Origin: Alphaproteobacteria bacterium
GTDB lineage: Bacteria > Pseudomonadota > Alphaproteobacteria > Sphingomonadales > Sphingomonadaceae
DNA: 64,000 bases
Assembly (NCBI GenBank): GCA_005883305.1
Contig: VBAC01000002.1
Span: 114,527 to 178,526, forward strand
Reading direction: 5' to 3'
This document shows positions 52,879 to 62,271 of the stretch, one piece after another (within the stretch, counting starts at the first letter, position 1; the number at the start of each line of letters is the position of its first letter). The position numbers and the translations under genes were made by a program. Under the pieces are notes generated by a model. The model saw nothing but the letters and a program-made list of their open reading frames with translations, was not told the DNA's origin and did not search any database.

Positions 52879-54143
52879 AAGGGAATCGGGCCCAGCAGCT
52901 CGACCTTGGCCGACTGGCCGGCGGCGGCGGGCGCCGCAAACTGGAAGGCATAGCCTTCGCTTTGCTTCTGCGCGAACAGCTTGCCGAGGTCGTCCTTGTC
53001 GGGGTCCCAGGCTCTCCGCGGGGCCTTGCCCTTGTCGATCTCGCTTTGCCGGTCCTTGTCCCATTCGCCCTTGCGCCGGGCATCGATGTCGGCGACCGGA
53101 TAGGTCAGGTGGATCACATATTGCGCCGCCTTGCCGCGCTGATCGATCAGCATTTCCAGCGTCGGCCGGTCGGGATTGCCGAAGGTGCCGTCCGCGGACG
53201 CGACATAATGGTCGGCGGTGATCGTGGTGAAGAAGGACGGATCGACGTTCCGGTCCGATCCGTGATGCGGCATCTTGAGGATGTCGACATGGAGCTTGCC
53301 GGCGGCGTCGAGCAGCCCCTCCCCCTTCAGCCCCTCGATCAGGTAATCGCCGCGCGCGTCGCCGGTGAGCAGGACGGTCTTGCCCTTGTAGGTCGCGACC
53401 GCGGCGATGCTCGACAGGTTCGGCACTGAGCCGTCGGTGTAAGCGGCGAGCGCGTCTTCGGGCTTGAGCTGCTTGGCGAACATCTCCTGCAGCTTGTCGA
53501 GCTGCTTGGCGAGCGGAGAGGCGACGCGCAGGCTCAGCTCCGGGCCGAGCTGGAAGGGCACGGCCGGCCCCTTGCCGGGGCGCACCAGCTTGCCGTCGAA
53601 GCCCTTGTTGATCGGAATGGCGAGCGCCTCCAGATCCTTGCGCAGGATGCTGCCGTTGTTGACGCTGGCCAGCACCTTCAGGCCGGCGCGCGCCTCGTCC
53701 TTGTTGGGATTGGTGATCTCAGGGCTGTCGAGATCCACGTCGGTGAGCGTAGTGGCGCCGGCCGAGGCCGTAACCGAGGCGGTCACCGCGCCGATATTGG
53801 TGGCGTTGGAGATGCGCTCGAAGCTGTTGAACCAAGCCGTGCGCACCGGATAGGGCCATTGCTGGCCGGCGGTCTTGGCCGCGCGCCAGGCCTTGGTGAA
53901 ATCGGTGATTCCGAGCACATGGTCGTCGTCGATGTGGCTGACCATCAGCATGTCGATGTGGAAGGCCGCCCCCCGCTTGGCCTGCAGCGCCTTCAGCCGC
54001 GGCTCCAGAAAGGGCTTCCAGACCTGCGACGGCCCGCCGTCGATCAGCACCAGGCCGGGATCGGCGGCGGTGCCGTAATGGAGCAGCAGGCAATCGCCGT
54101 AGCGCGCCGGCAGCGCCTCGAGCGTGAAGAAATCCGTCGCCAT
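52875..54143 (-). CDS. ComEC-like MBL-fold metallohydrolase
   Basis: 422 residues with a single MBL domain related to the C-terminal part of ComEC but without any membrane channel or signal peptide. Metal-site motifs are LVLIDGGPSQVWKPF, SHIDDDHVLGI (His70, Asp72, Asp74, His75), LLTGDARGDYL and LKMPHHGSDRN. A 100-residue insert after the second motif and a charged Lys/Asp-rich region at about 365-400 are extra. ATG at 54143 with GGAGGGG upstream. The gene begins 11 bp after the subtilase gene on the same strand, so the two form an operon; a nuclease or phosphodiesterase role is likely from the fold only. Confidence 0.87.
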   Translation of the reverse strand: MATDFFTLEALPARYGDCLLLHYGTAADPGLVLIDGGPSQVWKPFLEPRLKALQAKRGAAFHIDMLMVSHIDDDHVLGITDFTKAWRAAKTAGQQWPYPVRTAWFNSFERISNATNIGAVTASVTASAGATTLTDVDLDSPEITNPNKDEARAGLKVLASVNNGSILRKDLEALAIPINKGFDGKLVRPGKGPAVPFQLGPELSLRVASPLAKQLDKLQEMFAKQLKPEDALAAYTDGSVPNLSSIAAVATYKGKTVLLTGDARGDYLIEGLKGEGLLDAAGKLHVDILKMPHHGSDRNVDPSFFTTITADHYVASADGTFGNPDRPTLEMLIDQRGKAAQYVIHLTYPVADIDARRKGEWDKDRQSEIDKGKAPRRAWDPDKDDLGKLFAQKQSEGYAFQFAAPAAAGQSAKVELLGPIPF

Positions 54144-54154
54144 CTTCCCCTCCT

Positions 54155-56059
54155 TCAGAACGATTGCAGCGCCCGCAGGATGTCGAGCAGGCCATGGCCC
54201 TGGAACGCGCGCTCGCGGCCGAGATCGGTCGCGTTTTCGCACAATATGCGCTTGATCCGCCGGGGGTTGCGGTTGAGCTCGGGATAGCGCGCCATCAGCA
54301 TCGCGGCGGCGGCGCTGACATGCGGCGCGGCCTGGCTGGTGCCGTCGAGCGTCCCGGTCTCGTTGTTCGGCAACAGGCTCTCGATCCGCTCGCCCGGCGC
54401 CACCAGGTCCGGCTTCATCCGCCCGTCCCCGGTCGGGCCGCGGCTGGAGAAATAGGAGATGCCGTAGGCGTGCGGATCCCGCCGGTGGGTTGCGCCGACG
54501 GTGATCACCGCGTCGGCATTGCCGGGGTCGGTGATGCTGAGCGTGGCGTAGCCGGGGAAGAGGCCACGTTCGGTCTGGTATTTGTGATAGCCATTGTTGC
54601 CGGCGGCGGCGACGACGGTGACTCCGGCGCCCACCAGCCGTTCGCATTCGTCGCAGACCGGCGTTCGCCCGCAGGCGAAGCTTTCCACGACGTGCGGGAT
54701 CGAAAGGCTGAGATTGACTCCGTGGACGACGATATACTGGTTGTGGCTGTTGAGGTAGCGGACCAGCTGAAGCGCGCCGATCACCGCGAACTCGGTGTCC
54801 TCGATCGTGTCCGAAATGATCCGCAGGTCCATGATCCGGATGTCCGGGCACATGCCCTGGAGCACGACCTTTTCGGGGTCGCCCTCCTCGCGCAGGTCGG
54901 CGCCGATGATGCCGGCGACATGGGTGCCGTGGCCGTCGGTCGGCGTCGACGGATTTTCGACCGCGATCAGGCGCTCGATCGACGACCAATCGAGCGTCTC
55001 CGTGTCGCTGATGCTCTGGTAGACGTTGCGAAGATATTTGCGGGCCTCTTCGATCCCGAGCCCGGCGCGCTGCGCCGCCGTTTCCAGCACGGGATTGTCG
55101 TTTTCGTCATAGGCCGCGTCGAGCAGGTCGCGCAGGATGGACAGGTCGTAGGTCTTGATCACCCGGCTTTTGGATTCCGGGTCTCGGGGATCGCGCAAAA
55201 AGCCGCGATGATCCTTGTCCACCCCGGAATCGATGACCGCCCAGGTGATCGTCTCGCACTTGACGTCGAACAACCGGTAGGCGGCGTCCGCCTTGACCGT
55301 CGAGCGCGCATGTTCGTCGGCGAGGCGGATCGCCCGGTTGCTGGCGATCCGCCAGATTCTCGGCTCCTCCTGCCCCGGCTTCGCTTCCGCGGGCCTGGCC
55401 ATTGCGGGCAGCATGCCGAGCAGCTCGTCGATGCAGGCGACGATCTCGGCATGATATTCGGCGAGCTTGCGCGCCTGGGTGATATTCCGCAGCCCCCTGT
55501 CCCGGGCGATTCTGATGATCGCCGTCAGAGTGATGATTCGGGCGATGTCGAGCAGCGGGCCGGACAGCGACTTGTCCTTGCGGGCCTTGGCCTTGTCCTC
55601 CGGCTCCCCAAGCACCTCCCTCAGCCCCTCCGGGGTCAGGGCGGATTGGAAAGCCTGACGGAAGGCGGTTTCGGCGAAGCCCGACGCCGTCTTCTCCGCA
55701 TTTTCGGTGAAGACCTTCCACGCGGTCTGCGCCCATTGGGTCCGCGGCAGCAGATAATGAATCACCTCGTCGAACGTCAGCTGCGCGGCGAGGAAGGTCT
55801 GAAGCGGGGCGAACCTGGCGCTCCGGCGCAACGCCGGCTTGTCGGCGCCCTCGGCCGCGAGCAGGTTGCGAAGCAGGGCCACCGCCGAGGTGGATTCGAG
55901 CGGGGTGATCAGTAGATCCTGCCGCTCGCCCGGCCGCGCCGCATAACGCTGCCATACGTCGGGCAGGATCGGCGTGTCCTGGGTGAAGCGCTGGCGGTCG
56001 CCATTACCGTAAAGGATCCGATTGACGACGTCGGAGCTGATCGCGAATTCTTCGTCCAA
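54155..56059 (-). CDS. Cytoplasmic subtilisin-like (S8) peptidase with long N-terminal domain
   Basis: About 634 residues. The catalytic triad is complete: Asp277 (TWAVIDSGVDKDH), His377 (DGHGTHVAG) and Ser575 (DGTSQAAPHVSAAA), with oxyanion Asn488 in AAAGNNG. A Cys-rich insert CGRTPVCDEC (Cys463, 469, 472) may bind metal. The first about 265 residues are helical and match no domain I recognise. There is no signal peptide, so it should act inside the cell. The TTG at 56059, with GGGGGACAGGA upstream, is chosen because the next upstream start overlaps the divergent aldolase gene. It is operonic with the MBL hydrolase. Confidence 0.85.
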   Translation of the reverse strand: MDEEFAISSDVVNRILYGNGDRQRFTQDTPILPDVWQRYAARPGERQDLLITPLESTSAVALLRNLLAAEGADKPALRRSARFAPLQTFLAAQLTFDEVIHYLLPRTQWAQTAWKVFTENAEKTASGFAETAFRQAFQSALTPEGLREVLGEPEDKAKARKDKSLSGPLLDIARIITLTAIIRIARDRGLRNITQARKLAEYHAEIVACIDELLGMLPAMARPAEAKPGQEEPRIWRIASNRAIRLADEHARSTVKADAAYRLFDVKCETITWAVIDSGVDKDHRGFLRDPRDPESKSRVIKTYDLSILRDLLDAAYDENDNPVLETAAQRAGLGIEEARKYLRNVYQSISDTETLDWSSIERLIAVENPSTPTDGHGTHVAGIIGADLREEGDPEKVVLQGMCPDIRIMDLRIISDTIEDTEFAVIGALQLVRYLNSHNQYIVVHGVNLSLSIPHVVESFACGRTPVCDECERLVGAGVTVVAAAGNNGYHKYQTERGLFPGYATLSITDPGNADAVITVGATHRRDPHAYGISYFSSRGPTGDGRMKPDLVAPGERIESLLPNNETGTLDGTSQAAPHVSAAAAMLMARYPELNRNPRRIKRILCENATDLGRERAFQGHGLLDILRALQSF

Positions 56060-56226
56060 ATCCTGTCCCCCCCGGTCGAGTCCTTGCCTGTTTTTAGCAC
56101 GCTTTGCGGCGATTCGATGCGCGACTTTGCGATCCTGTCGAAAACCGATCCTTTTGCAGCCGCCCTCCGGAGCATGGCGGAGCGCGCCGCGCCGGGTTAT
56201 AGCGAGCGCGAACCAGGGAGCGACTG

Positions 56227-57045
56227 ATGGGACGCGTCGACGCAATCGCCCAAAGCATGGCCGGGGCCCATGTTCTTTCCACGGTGGAGATCCCGCCGAT
56301 GCAGGACCGGGTCGGCGCGGAAGAGTGGAAGGTCCGAGTCGAGCTCGCCGCCGCCTACCGGCTGGTCGCCTATTACGGCTGGGACGACCTGATCTTCACC
56401 CACCTTTCGGCGCGCGTGCCGGGGCCCGAGCATCACTTCCTGCTCAACCCCTACAATCTGATGTTCGAGGAGGTCACGGCCTCGTCCCTGGTCAAGGTCG
56501 ACATGAGCGGCAATCCGGTCGAGCCGACTCCGTTCATCACCAACGCGGCGGGCTTCACCATCCACAGCGCGCTGCACATGGCGCGCGAGGACGCCCATGC
56601 GGTGATCCACCTCCACACGCCCAACGGCCAGGCGGTCTCCGCCCATGGCGACGGGCTGATGCCGCTGACCCAGACGGCGATGCTGATCCGGGGCGATATC
56701 GCCTATCACGACTATGAAGGCGTGGCGGTCGATCTCGACGAGCGCGAGCGGCTGATCGCCGATATCGGCGACAAGAATGCGATGATCCTCAGGAACCACG
56801 GAACGCTGGCCGTGGGCGAGAATGTCGGCGAGGCCTTCATCCGCATCTACTTCCTCGAGCGCGCCTGCGAGGCGCAGATCAAGGCGCTGTCGGCCGGCCA
56901 CGAGAACGTCTCCAATCCGCCGCAGGGGACTCCGGAGCTGAGCGCTGAAATGGGCAAGGTCGGGCTCAAGATGAGCGCCAATATGCTCGCCTGGCCGGCG
57001 CTGCTGAGGAAGGCCTACAGGCTCGATCCGAGCTTCGCGACCTAG
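56227..57045 (+). CDS. Class II aldolase/adducin-family protein
   Basis: 272 residues with the class II aldolase fold. Zinc-binding His residues are in VIHLHTPNGQAV and a later His is in ILRNHGTLAVG; the substrate loop is TNAAGFTIHSALHMA. Members cleave or decarboxylate phosphorylated or hydroxy-acids, but many paralogues have unknown substrates. ATG with AGGGAG upstream. Its stop shares CTAG with the convergent MFS gene. Confidence 0.88.
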   Translation: MGRVDAIAQSMAGAHVLSTVEIPPMQDRVGAEEWKVRVELAAAYRLVAYYGWDDLIFTHLSARVPGPEHHFLLNPYNLMFEEVTASSLVKVDMSGNPVEPTPFITNAAGFTIHSALHMAREDAHAVIHLHTPNGQAVSAHGDGLMPLTQTAMLIRGDIAYHDYEGVAVDLDERERLIADIGDKNAMILRNHGTLAVGENVGEAFIRIYFLERACEAQIKALSAGHENVSNPPQGTPELSAEMGKVGLKMSANMLAWPALLRKAYRLDPSFAT

Positions 57046-58319
57046 CCGATCCAGTCCTTCTCGAGCCGGCGCGCGGCGACGAAGTAGATCGCCGCGCTGA
57101 GCAGGTAGAAGCCGAGCCCGAACAGGATCGAGTAACGCAGCGAGTCCTCGCCATAGGCGGCCCCGAGCCGGGTCGACATCCAGCCGAGGAACTTGATGCC
57201 GAAGGCGATGCCGATCAGATTGTTGACGAACAGGAAGCTCGCCGAGGCGGTCGCGCGCATGGCCGGGGCGACGATATGCTGGATCGCCGAGATGACGGGG
57301 CCAAGCCACGCCAGAGCGAGCATTTGGCCGATGGTGAAGAGCAGCCAGGCGACATAGAGGTTGGGGGCGAAGGCGCCCGCGGCGAAGGTCGGGGCGGTGA
57401 TCACGAAGCAGATGGCCGGGATCAGCGCATAGCGCCCCGGACGGCTCGGGCCGACCCGGTCTCCGATCCAGCCGCCGAGCCAGGTGCCCGCGACGCCGCC
57501 GACCAGCACGATCGAGCCGTAATACCAGCCGACGTCTGCCTGCGAGAGGCCGAAGCTGCGGTGGAAGAAGCTCGGCAACCAGAAGATCAGCCCGTAGCCG
57601 AGGATCGAGCCGAAGGCGGCGCCGAAGGAGAGCAGCCAGAAGCTGGGATTGAAGAGAAGGACGCGCGCCACCGCGGATGCCGGCGGGGCCTCCGAGGACG
57701 ACGCATCGGCCGGCGCCGGATCGAAGCGGCCGCGGGCCGGCTCTGGGACCAGCAGCTTGATCAGCAAAGCGGCCGGAAGGCCGGCGAGGCCGACGATCAG
57801 GAAGGCCATTCGCCAGGAAAGGTGGGACGAGAGCCACCCGCCGAAGAACACGCCCAAAGCCGATCCGATCGGGATCCCGAGCGAATAGAAAGCGAGCGCC
57901 CGGGCGCGCTTTTCCTTCGGATAATAATCGGCGACGAGCGAATAAGCGGGGGCGATTCCCCCGGCCTCGCCGACCGCGACGCCCATTCGGGCGACGACGA
58001 GTTGGCCGTAGGTCTGGACGAGGCCGCAGGCGGCGGTGAACAGGCTCCAGACCGCGACCGCGGCGGCGATGATGTTGACCCGGCTCTTGCGATCGGCGAG
58101 CCAGGCGATCGGCAGAGCGATCGCCGCGTAGAAGATTCCGAAGGCAATTCCGAGGTTGCCGAGCGCGCTGTCGCTGAGCCCAAACTCCGCCTTGATCGGT
58201 ACCGCCAGGACTCCGATGATCTGGCGGTCGATGAAGTTGAAGATGTAGGCGAGGAGCAGGATGAGGAGGACTCGGCCGCTCACGGCCGCCCCCTCGATCC
58301 TGCTCCCGACCTGAATCAA
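57042..58319 (-). CDS. MFS transporter
   Basis: 425 residues and 12 membrane helices of the major facilitator superfamily, closest in style to spinster-like/aromatic-acid or sugar-acid carriers: FNFIDRQIIGVLAVPIKAEF, the A-like loop WLADRKSRVN and ARMGVAVGEAGGIAPAYSLV. The TTG start at 58319 overlaps the TonB receptor stop (TTGA); a GTG 12 codons in is an alternative. It probably moves the receptor's substrate across the inner membrane. Confidence 0.9.
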   Translation of the reverse strand: MIQVGSRIEGAAVSGRVLLILLLAYIFNFIDRQIIGVLAVPIKAEFGLSDSALGNLGIAFGIFYAAIALPIAWLADRKSRVNIIAAAVAVWSLFTAACGLVQTYGQLVVARMGVAVGEAGGIAPAYSLVADYYPKEKRARALAFYSLGIPIGSALGVFFGGWLSSHLSWRMAFLIVGLAGLPAALLIKLLVPEPARGRFDPAPADASSSEAPPASAVARVLLFNPSFWLLSFGAAFGSILGYGLIFWLPSFFHRSFGLSQADVGWYYGSIVLVGGVAGTWLGGWIGDRVGPSRPGRYALIPAICFVITAPTFAAGAFAPNLYVAWLLFTIGQMLALAWLGPVISAIQHIVAPAMRATASASFLFVNNLIGIAFGIKFLGWMSTRLGAAYGEDSLRYSILFGLGFYLLSAAIYFVAARRLEKDWIG

Positions 58320-60667
58320 CGGAAGTTGAACCCGACCGACAGGAACACCTGCCGCGGATTCCCGTAATAGGCGGTCAGAACGCCTTCGTTGCCGAGCGTC
58401 GGGATGTAGTTGCCGGTCACCGGGTTGCGGTTGAACACGCCGGTATCCGGATTCTGCGACAGGAAGTTGTAGCCCGACACGATATATTCCTTGTTGGTCA
58501 GGTTACGCCCGTGGAGGCCCACCATCCAGCGGTCGTCGCCCGAGCGCCACACGATGTTCATGTCCCACAGGGCGAAGCCGCCCTGGTCCAGCATCGGCGT
58601 GCGCAGCTCGAATTGCTGGCTGCCGCTGCGATAGGAAATGGTGCTGCTCCAGTTGAGCCTCCCTCCGGCGACCGGCGTTTCGTAGCCGAGCGTGCCGCTG
58701 GCCGTCCATTCCGGCGTGTTCTGGATGTCGCGGCGGTCGGCGACGTCGATTCCGCGGGCGTCGATGAACTCCAGATATTTGGCGTCGAGATAGCCGAGCG
58801 CCCAGGAGAAGGTCAGCCGGTCCTCGCCCGAGAAATTGACGGGGAGGATCGCATTGCCTTCGAACTCCAGGCCCTGGAAGCGCGCCCGGCCGGCATTGGT
58901 GGTGATTCCGATGAAGGTCTGCGTGCCGCCCACCACCGCGCCGACGGAGCCCGGGACCTGGACGTCGTGATAATCGGCGCGGAAGGCGTTGAGGCTGATG
59001 TTCAGGCGCCGGTCGAACAGCTCGGCGCGATAGCCGAGCTCGTAGCTCCTCACCGTCTCCGGCTCGAACGACATGAAGTCGTAGATTTCCTGCGCGTTGC
59101 AGACCGCGCCGGCCGGCGTTCGGCAGGCGGTGGTGACCCCGCGCGGATCGAAGCCGCCGCCCTTGAAGCCTTCGGACCAGCTCGCATAGAGCGTCTGGTT
59201 CTCGGCCGGGTGGAAGCTGACCGAGGCGCGCGGCGTGAACTTCTGGAAATCGGCCGTGCCGATGAAGCTCGACGTGGTCAGGAACAGGGTGCCGTTGCCG
59301 CCGAAGAAGGGCGAGCCGCCGCCCAGGTAGGTCCGCCGAAGGACGTTGGAGGTCCGCTGGTCCCAGGTATAGCGGCCGCCGAGGGAGACGCTGAACATCG
59401 GCGAGAAATCGTAGCTGAAGTCGCCGAACAAAGCGTAGGTCTCGGTGCCGACGTCGCCGAAGGTGAGCGCGGTGACTCCGCCGGGCAGGCGCACGTCGAA
59501 GATGGTCACGCCGGTGGCGTCGAGATAATAGCCGCCGACCAGGGCATTGAAGCCGCCGCGATTGTAGAGAACCTGCACCTCCTGCGAGGTCTGCTCGTTG
59601 CGGTACACCGCCGGAACGTCGACGTTGACCGAGGGCAAGGCGTCGAAATCGATCGGGGTGTTGGAATTGTCCTTGCGGTAGGCGGTGATGCTGCGAAGCG
59701 TCCAGCCGTCCCACGGCTGAACCTCGCCGTAGAGGCTGACTCCCCAGGCGCGGACCCGCTGGGTCGGATCGAGCAGGCCGCCCTGGCTGTCGAAGACGTT
59801 GCCGAGAACGGGCGTGCCGCTGGCGATTCCCGGAATCAGCCGGTGGCCGCCGCGCGGGTTGCTGTCGTCGGCGGTGTAATCGCCCTGGAGACGAACGAAG
59901 GCGGTGCCCGAATTGTTATATTCGGCGGAAAGGCGGCCGGCCCAAACGTCCTTGTTGTAGTTTTCGAGGCCGGTGGTGAGGTTGTCGCCGAAGCCGCCGC
60001 GCGACAGCCGGGCGATCGACGCGCCGACGCGCAGGCGGCGATCCTGGGTGACCGGGGTCGAGCCCGTGAGCACCAGATCGGCCTGCTCGTCGGTGCCGAC
60101 ATTGCCGCGGATCCGCAGCTCCGCATCGGCGGGCAGACGGCGAGTGACATATTTGATCGCGCCGCCGATCGTGTTGCGGCCGTAGAGCGTGCCCTGCGGC
60201 CCGCGCAGAACCTCGATCCGCTCGACGTCGTAGATGTCGAGCAGCGCCGCCTGCGGGCGGTTGAGATAGACGTCGTCGATATAGAGGCCGACGCCCGCTT
60301 CGAAGCCGGCGACCGGATCCTGCTGGCCGACGCCGCGGATGAACACGGAAAGCGTCGAATTGGTGCCGCGCGAGGCCTCGATGGTCACGTTCGGGGTGGT
60401 GTCGGCAATGTCGGTGAGGTCGAGCGCGCCCTCATTTTCCAGCTGCTCGCCCGAATAGGCGCTGATCGCGATCGGGACGTCGATCAGGCGTTCCGCGCGG
60501 CGGCGCGCCGTTACGGTGATCAGCTCATCCGGTCCCGGCGTGGTGACCGGCTCCGCCGTAGTCGCGGCCGGCGGCTCCTGAGCGAAGGCGGGGCCGGCGA
60601 AGGCGGTGAGCGCGATCAACGCGGCGCCCATCTTGAGGCCGGTCTTGAGGCTGGTGGTGCTGGACAT
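58316..60667 (-). CDS. TonB-dependent receptor
   Basis: 783 residues. A signal peptide (MSSTTSLKTGLKMGAALIAL, cut after FAGPAFA) is followed by a TonB box-like DELITVTARRRAE, the plug domain (IRGVGQQDPVAGFEAGVG, DDVYLNRPQAAL, VLRGPQGTLYGRNTIGGAIK) and a 22-strand barrel ending in VFLSVGFNFR with a terminal aromatic pattern. The plug type is that of large sphingomonad receptors for organic substrates rather than siderophores. ATG at 60667 with GAGGAG upstream, preferred over an ATG 18 bp earlier. It lies in an operon between the hydrolase (15 bp) and the MFS gene (overlap). Confidence 0.95.
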   Translation of the reverse strand: MSSTTSLKTGLKMGAALIALTAFAGPAFAQEPPAATTAEPVTTPGPDELITVTARRRAERLIDVPIAISAYSGEQLENEGALDLTDIADTTPNVTIEASRGTNSTLSVFIRGVGQQDPVAGFEAGVGLYIDDVYLNRPQAALLDIYDVERIEVLRGPQGTLYGRNTIGGAIKYVTRRLPADAELRIRGNVGTDEQADLVLTGSTPVTQDRRLRVGASIARLSRGGFGDNLTTGLENYNKDVWAGRLSAEYNNSGTAFVRLQGDYTADDSNPRGGHRLIPGIASGTPVLGNVFDSQGGLLDPTQRVRAWGVSLYGEVQPWDGWTLRSITAYRKDNSNTPIDFDALPSVNVDVPAVYRNEQTSQEVQVLYNRGGFNALVGGYYLDATGVTIFDVRLPGGVTALTFGDVGTETYALFGDFSYDFSPMFSVSLGGRYTWDQRTSNVLRRTYLGGGSPFFGGNGTLFLTTSSFIGTADFQKFTPRASVSFHPAENQTLYASWSEGFKGGGFDPRGVTTACRTPAGAVCNAQEIYDFMSFEPETVRSYELGYRAELFDRRLNISLNAFRADYHDVQVPGSVGAVVGGTQTFIGITTNAGRARFQGLEFEGNAILPVNFSGEDRLTFSWALGYLDAKYLEFIDARGIDVADRRDIQNTPEWTASGTLGYETPVAGGRLNWSSTISYRSGSQQFELRTPMLDQGGFALWDMNIVWRSGDDRWMVGLHGRNLTNKEYIVSGYNFLSQNPDTGVFNRNPVTGNYIPTLGNEGVLTAYYGNPRQVFLSVGFNFR

Positions 60668-60681
60668 CGGGCTTCTCCTCG

Positions 60682-61518
60682 TCATTCGGTGGTTTGTGCA
60701 GCACGGGCGCGCGACAGGCGGCCCGCGAATTCCTTGAGCGTGTCGTTGAACAAATCCGGCTCTTCGAGATGCGGGGCGTGCCCCGAGCGCTCGAAGCGGA
60801 CGGCGCGTGCCTGAGGCAGCGCGGCCACGAGATGATCGGCGGTCCCGTCGCCGTAGAGCGAGCTGTGAGCGCCGTGGACGATCAGGGTCGGGTGGCGGAT
60901 CGAGGCGAGCAGGGCGCGCACGTCCTGGACGACGAGCGATTCCCAGACGGCGGCCATGGCTCCCGCGTCGTTGCGGGCGAATTCCTCCGATACCCAGGTG
61001 GCAAGCTGCCTCCGCCCGGCGGCGACGGGCTGGGCGAAAATCGCCTGGCCGGCAGAAAAGGCGAAGCTTTCGTAATCGTCGCGAATGGCGAGGCTGCGCG
61101 CGTCGCAGGCTTCGGGGGAAAGGCCGAGATCCCAGCGCGAATCGTTGCGCACCCGGGCGGTCATGTCGATCACCACGGCGCCCGCGAAGCGAGCGGCGGC
61201 GGGGCCGCTCAGCACATGCCAGAGGACGGTCGCGCCGAGCGACCAGCCGATGCCGATCGCGCCCTCCAGGTCGAGCGCCTCGGCCAGGCCCGCGACATCG
61301 GCGGCGATTCGCTCGACCGTGGGCGCCGGAGCGCCGTGCGATTCGCCGTGGCCGCGAAGGTCGATCGTGATGAGGCGGAAATCGGCGGCCAGCGCCTGCT
61401 GCTCGCGAAAGAAGCCGCCATGCGCCATCAGCCCGTGGAGCAGCACGAGCGGAACGCCCGCGCCCTCGTCGCGATAAGCGATCGTCGCCCCGTCCGAAGC
61501 GGTGAAAAGCTGCAGCAT
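60682..61518 (-). CDS. Alpha/beta hydrolase of the catabolic cluster
   Basis: 278 residues: LVLLHGLMAHGGFF (oxyanion), nucleophile Ser in GIGWSLGATVL, acid region LIVHGAHSSLYGDG and catalytic His in RSGHAPHLEEP. It is a soluble enzyme without signal peptide and probably hydrolyses an ester or lactone. It is the first gene of the minus-strand unit hydrolase-receptor-MFS, and the putative operator at 61583 lies in its promoter region. Confidence 0.87.
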   Translation of the reverse strand: MLQLFTASDGATIAYRDEGAGVPLVLLHGLMAHGGFFREQQALAADFRLITIDLRGHGESHGAPAPTVERIAADVAGLAEALDLEGAIGIGWSLGATVLWHVLSGPAAARFAGAVVIDMTARVRNDSRWDLGLSPEACDARSLAIRDDYESFAFSAGQAIFAQPVAAGRRQLATWVSEEFARNDAGAMAAVWESLVVQDVRALLASIRHPTLIVHGAHSSLYGDGTADHLVAALPQARAVRFERSGHAPHLEEPDLFNDTLKEFAGRLSRARAAQTTE

Positions 61519-61582
61519 TCCCTCCCCGGCGCGCCCTCTGAAGGGAGCGTCCGCCGGGGCGGTCAGTGGCCTAAAATGAAAG

Positions 61583-61598
61583 TTGAGTCAATATTCAA
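61583..61598 (-). promoter_or_regulatory. Putative TetR operator upstream of the hydrolase operon
   Basis: An AT-rich TTGAGTCAATATTCAA with outer TTGA/TCAA dyad, about 65 bp upstream of the hydrolase start in an otherwise GC-rich area. Reading on the minus strand it also offers a TTGACT -35-like box. It is a reasonable site for the TetR regulator encoded at 62272, but only 5 of 8 positions are symmetric. Confidence 0.35.
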
Positions 61599-61600
61599 GT

Positions 61601-61822
61601 TCAGGCGGGATCGTCCGGCGTCGCCTCCGGATCGCGCTCGATCGGCAGCGACCATCTGATCTGGTCGCGCAGCATCTGCTCCTGGTCGTCGAGGCCGGCC
61701 TGATAGGCGGCCGCACGCTTGCGCAGCAGCCGCTCGAGGACCACCCCGCGCGATTCGGGCGCCGCCTTGGCGGCTCGGCCGCCGGCGACGGCTTGCGACA
61801 AACGGAACGACAAACGCTTCAC
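61601..61822 (-). CDS. Small basic hypothetical protein
   Basis: 73 residues. The start is fixed by TAAGGAG six bases before the GTG at 61822; another GTG 24 bp upstream has no such site. The product begins MKRLSFRLSQAVAGGRAAKA, is amphipathic and helical (VVLERLLRKRAAAYQAGLDD) and ends in an acidic Pro/Asp tail. No family is recognised. Confidence 0.6.
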   Translation of the reverse strand: MKRLSFRLSQAVAGGRAAKAAPESRGVVLERLLRKRAAAYQAGLDDQEQMLRDQIRWSLPIERDPEATPDDPA

Positions 61823-61904
61823 TCGTGACTCCTTACGCCGAGCCACCCCCCAACATCCGTTCGGTTACCGTGTCTGGGTTAAGAAGCGGTTCCCGCAGCG
61901 GGCC

Positions 61905-62141
61905 CTATCTGCCGAAAGGGCCAAAGGCGGATCGGGGCTGTTCCCCGCCGCCGTTGGAGGCCGCGTCCGGAAGCCCGAGCAGCTTGACGATCTCGTCGAA
62001 GCTCCCTTCCACCGCGACTTGCTGGCCGTTGAAGAAGACATCGGTAAAGGCTCCGGCCGCGGAGCGCACGAAGGCGACCTGGTCCGGATTGATGGCGACC
62101 TTCCCCCCGCCGCCCTTTCTGAGCACGACAAATTTGGCCAC
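61905..62141 (-). CDS. Small hypothetical protein
   Basis: 78 residues with a GTG start at 62141 and GGGGAG five bases before it. The core KVAINPDQVAFVRSAAGAFT, with a following FFNGQQVAVEGSFDEIVKLL, resembles the FlbD-like short beta-strand plus helix pattern (NPxQVxxV, VEGSxxEVVxLL). No flagellar genes are near. The C-terminus is Gly/Pro-rich. The function is unknown. Confidence 0.6.
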   Translation of the reverse strand: MAKFVVLRKGGGGKVAINPDQVAFVRSAAGAFTDVFFNGQQVAVEGSFDEIVKLLGLPDAASNGGGEQPRSAFGPFGR

Positions 62142-62271
62142 GTATTCTCCCCAACGAGCGTCCGACCCTAACACACATTTGTTAAGCCGCAGTTTCCGCG
62201 ACGAAGGCGAAGGGCCCGCCGCTTGCGAAAAGATGAAAGGCGGTTCAAGTTCCGTTCGGGGAGAGGATTTC

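Noticed and set aside
61825..62271. Longer TetR protein starting at 61825
   Set aside because: The added 149 residues are antisense to the small minus-strand gene at 61905 and the real start at 62272 has a strong ribosome binding site.
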